From Mucilaginibacter gracilis (lineage in GTDB: Bacteria > Bacteroidota > Bacteroidia > Sphingobacteriales > Sphingobacteriaceae), in contig NZ_RBKU01000001.1 of assembly GCF_003633615.1 (NCBI RefSeq), forward strand, positions 1,922,001-1,986,000: 64,000 nt of DNA. Reading direction: 5' to 3'. The notes below the pieces were generated by a model. The model was not told the DNA's origin. It searched no databases and was given only the letters and a program-made list of their open reading frames with translations. Within the stretch, counting starts at the first letter, position 1. Every line of letters starts with the position of its first letter. A program made the position numbers and the translations under genes. Positions 62,642 through 64,000 of this stretch are shown one piece after another.

Positions 62642-63253
62642 ATGGCATTTGAATTACCAGCGTTACCATACGCTACCGACGCATTAGAACCGCACATTGA
62701 TAAACTTACAATGGAAATTCACCACGGTAAACACCACCAGGCTTATGTTACCAATTTAAACAAAGCACTTGAAGGTAAACCGGAGGCTACAAGCAGCATT
62801 GAAGATATCATCCACAATATTTCTAAATTTCCAGCTCCTGTACGTAACAATGGCGGCGGCCATTTTAACCACACTTTTTTCTGGACAATTTTAACACCTA
62901 ACGGTGGCGGCGAGCCAACCGGCGATTTAGCCGAAGCTATCAAAAGCACATTCGGGTCGTTCGGCGAGTTTAAAACCAAGCTGTCAGATGCCGGTGCAAC
63001 CCGTTTTGGCTCGGGCTGGGCATGGTTAATTGTTACCCCTGATAAAAAACTGGCTGTTACATCAACCCCAAACCAGGATAACACCTTAATGGATATTGCC
63101 GAAGTAAAAGGCACCCCAATTTTAGGTATTGATGTTTGGGAACACGCTTACTACTTAAAATACCAAAACCGTCGTCCGGAATATCTGGCTGCATTCTTCA
63201 ATGTAGTTAACTGGAACCACGTTGCCGATTTGTACAAAAAAGCGATAGCGTAA
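62642..63253 (+). CDS. sodA: Fe/Mn superoxide dismutase
   Basis: 203 residues, full length. Metal ligands His27 (MEIHHGKHH), His near 78 (HFNHTFFW), Asp and His near 161-165 ([11 protein letters not shown]). 'GSGWAWLIV' and 'NQDNTLMD' belong to the family. Fe or Mn use cannot be settled; the family in this phylum is cambialistic or Fe. Monocistronic, with its own terminator. Confidence 0.95.
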   Translation: MAFELPALPYATDALEPHIDKLTMEIHHGKHHQAYVTNLNKALEGKPEATSSIEDIIHNISKFPAPVRNNGGGHFNHTFFWTILTPNGGGEPTGDLAEAIKSTFGSFGEFKTKLSDAGATRFGSGWAWLIVTPDKKLAVTSTPNQDNTLMDIAEVKGTPILGIDVWEHAYYLKYQNRRPEYLAAFFNVVNWNHVADLYKKAIA

Positions 63254-63272
63254 GTAAATAACGTAAATATTT

Positions 63273-63308
63273 AAGCGGCGGAGATATAAAATTTTCGCCG
63301 CTTTTTTA
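63273..63308 (+). terminator. terminator of the superoxide dismutase gene
   Basis: AAGCGGCG and CGCCGCTT close a stem with a 15-base loop, followed by TTTTT. Confidence 0.9.
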
Positions 63309-63358
63309 TTAAATTGTTATTATAAATGTCCATATAATATTTATATTTAAAGTATTAT

Positions 63359-64000
63359 ATGGAAGACCTAACGACCACAAATAACGCCGTTGCGGAAGCC
63401 AAAAGCGGCTGTGTGAATTGCGGCAACCCGCAAATAGTTGAGGGCTATGCTAATGCCTTATGTAAACCCTGTCGCGATGGGTTTAACAAACTTTCCATCC
63501 CATTATGGGTAAAATTATTTGGAGCGTTTGTGCTGCTATTGTTTGTGGTTGCCATATTTGAAATCCCTACAAATTTTTCGACGGCGCTTTCGCTTGCCAA
63601 AGCCGAGAAAGCCGAAAAAGAAGGCAAATATTTAACCTCCCAGCGCGAGCTTGAAAAAATTATTGATAAGGCTCCCGATGCTATCGAAATTCCGGGCCAT
63701 CTACTAATAGCCGCATTTTATAATCTGGATTATAAAACCTTAGGTCAAATGGCACGCAAGCTTACCGGCAAAACGTTTGAAGATACCGCACTGGTTCACC
63801 AAATTAATTACTTGGAAAGCAAGGCCAATAATTATTTCCCAACTGACTCGTTCATGGTGGTTGCAAAACCATACAATGCTAAATTTGACGCCATTCCCGA
63901 GTCTGTTTACAAGCAATATATTGATAAAAATCCTGCCGACCTGTTTGCGCGGTACAATTATGCTGCAAAGTTTTTTGATACCGATAAAAAAAAATGCGAT
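63359..64000 (+). CDS. zinc-ribbon membrane protein, 3' end cut by window
   Basis: 214 codons are visible from ATG 63359 and the frame is still open at the window end. Residues 18-42 show a zinc ribbon: CVNCGNP then LCKPCRDG. A membrane helix follows (about 47-66, KLFGAFVLLLFVVAIF), then helical TPR-like segments ('SQRELEKIIDKAPDAIEI', 'LLIAAFYNLDYKTLGQMARKL'). It resembles rhomboid-like or TPR-anchored proteins of Bacteroidota but the diagnostic C-terminus is outside. Its promoter region is the 50 bases after the terminator. Confidence 0.6.
   Translation, partial: MEDLTTTNNAVAEAKSGCVNCGNPQIVEGYANALCKPCRDGFNKLSIPLWVKLFGAFVLLLFVVAIFEIPTNFSTALSLAKAEKAEKEGKYLTSQRELEKIIDKAPDAIEIPGHLLIAAFYNLDYKTLGQMARKLTGKTFEDTALVHQINYLESKANNYFPTDSFMVVAKPYNAKFDAIPESVYKQYIDKNPADLFARYNYAAKFFDTDKKKCD

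Overview
The window looks like chromosomal DNA of a Bacteroidota member, most likely the Sphingobacteriaceae (Mucilaginibacter/Pedobacter type). The reasons are the TAnnTTTG-type -7 promoter boxes, scarcity of Shine-Dalgarno sequences, outer-membrane beta-barrel and TonB-linked proteins, a PorD-like DUF4835 protein between coaBC and recN, GH3/GH8 glycosidases, and many dispersed intergenic palindromes. This assignment rests on gene content and motifs only; no search was run.

Layout. 1-1.3 kb: two small antitoxin-like genes and a HAD phosphatase. 1.2-7.8 kb: an outer-membrane protein, then metF and metH on the minus strand behind a clear SAM-I riboswitch. 7.9-10.2 kb: a Bax-inhibitor-type membrane protein, an unknown protein and murQ. 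10.3-17.1 kb: an S41 protease, then an accessory region with two lipoproteins (one carrying a C-terminal HExxH metallopeptidase-like domain behind a Pro/Gly-rich linker), a decayed C-terminal fragment and four small exported proteins, two of them paralogues. 17.5-20.3 kb: der, era and two identical initiator tRNAs with terminators. 20.3-25.6 kb: a GNAT-nitrilase fusion, a membrane-anchored AraC regulator and an outer-membrane receptor-like protein. 26-31 kb: ileS, a DksA-like gene lacking most zinc ligands, and lspA. 31-36 kb: an M28 peptidase, an unknown protein with a kinase-like motif, Ku, and two ferritin-like stress proteins. 36.4-40.3 kb: a small lipoprotein, a lone terminase-small-subunit homologue, fabI, and an ECF sigma factor with a membrane partner. 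40.5-50.1 kb: recN, the DUF4835 protein, coaBC, a YiaK-like dehydrogenase, GH8, a pseudouridine synthase, panB and carA. 50.2-64 kb: a porin-like protein, GH3, a UvrD-type helicase-nuclease fusion, unknown proteins, an M20 amidohydrolase, rlmI, csaA, an SdpI-family protein, tadA, superoxide dismutase and a truncated zinc-ribbon/membrane protein.

Most of the window is core metabolism and information processing. The less ordinary parts are: (i) the 12.0-17.1 kb cluster, which resembles a surface-lipoprotein effector locus with small exported partners and a decayed C-terminal tip; (ii) a class of intergenic low-complexity 'word arrays' whose two flanks are reverse complements. Pieces of these arrays occur in the metH leader, inside ileS, in the coding region of the terminase-like gene, and at the 3' end of the pseudouridine synthase gene, where they supply the stop codon; (iii) several dispersed palindrome families.

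Many open reading frames can be extended upstream by TTG or in-frame ATG codons. I chose starts by family conservation and signal-peptide position, and say so where the choice matters.
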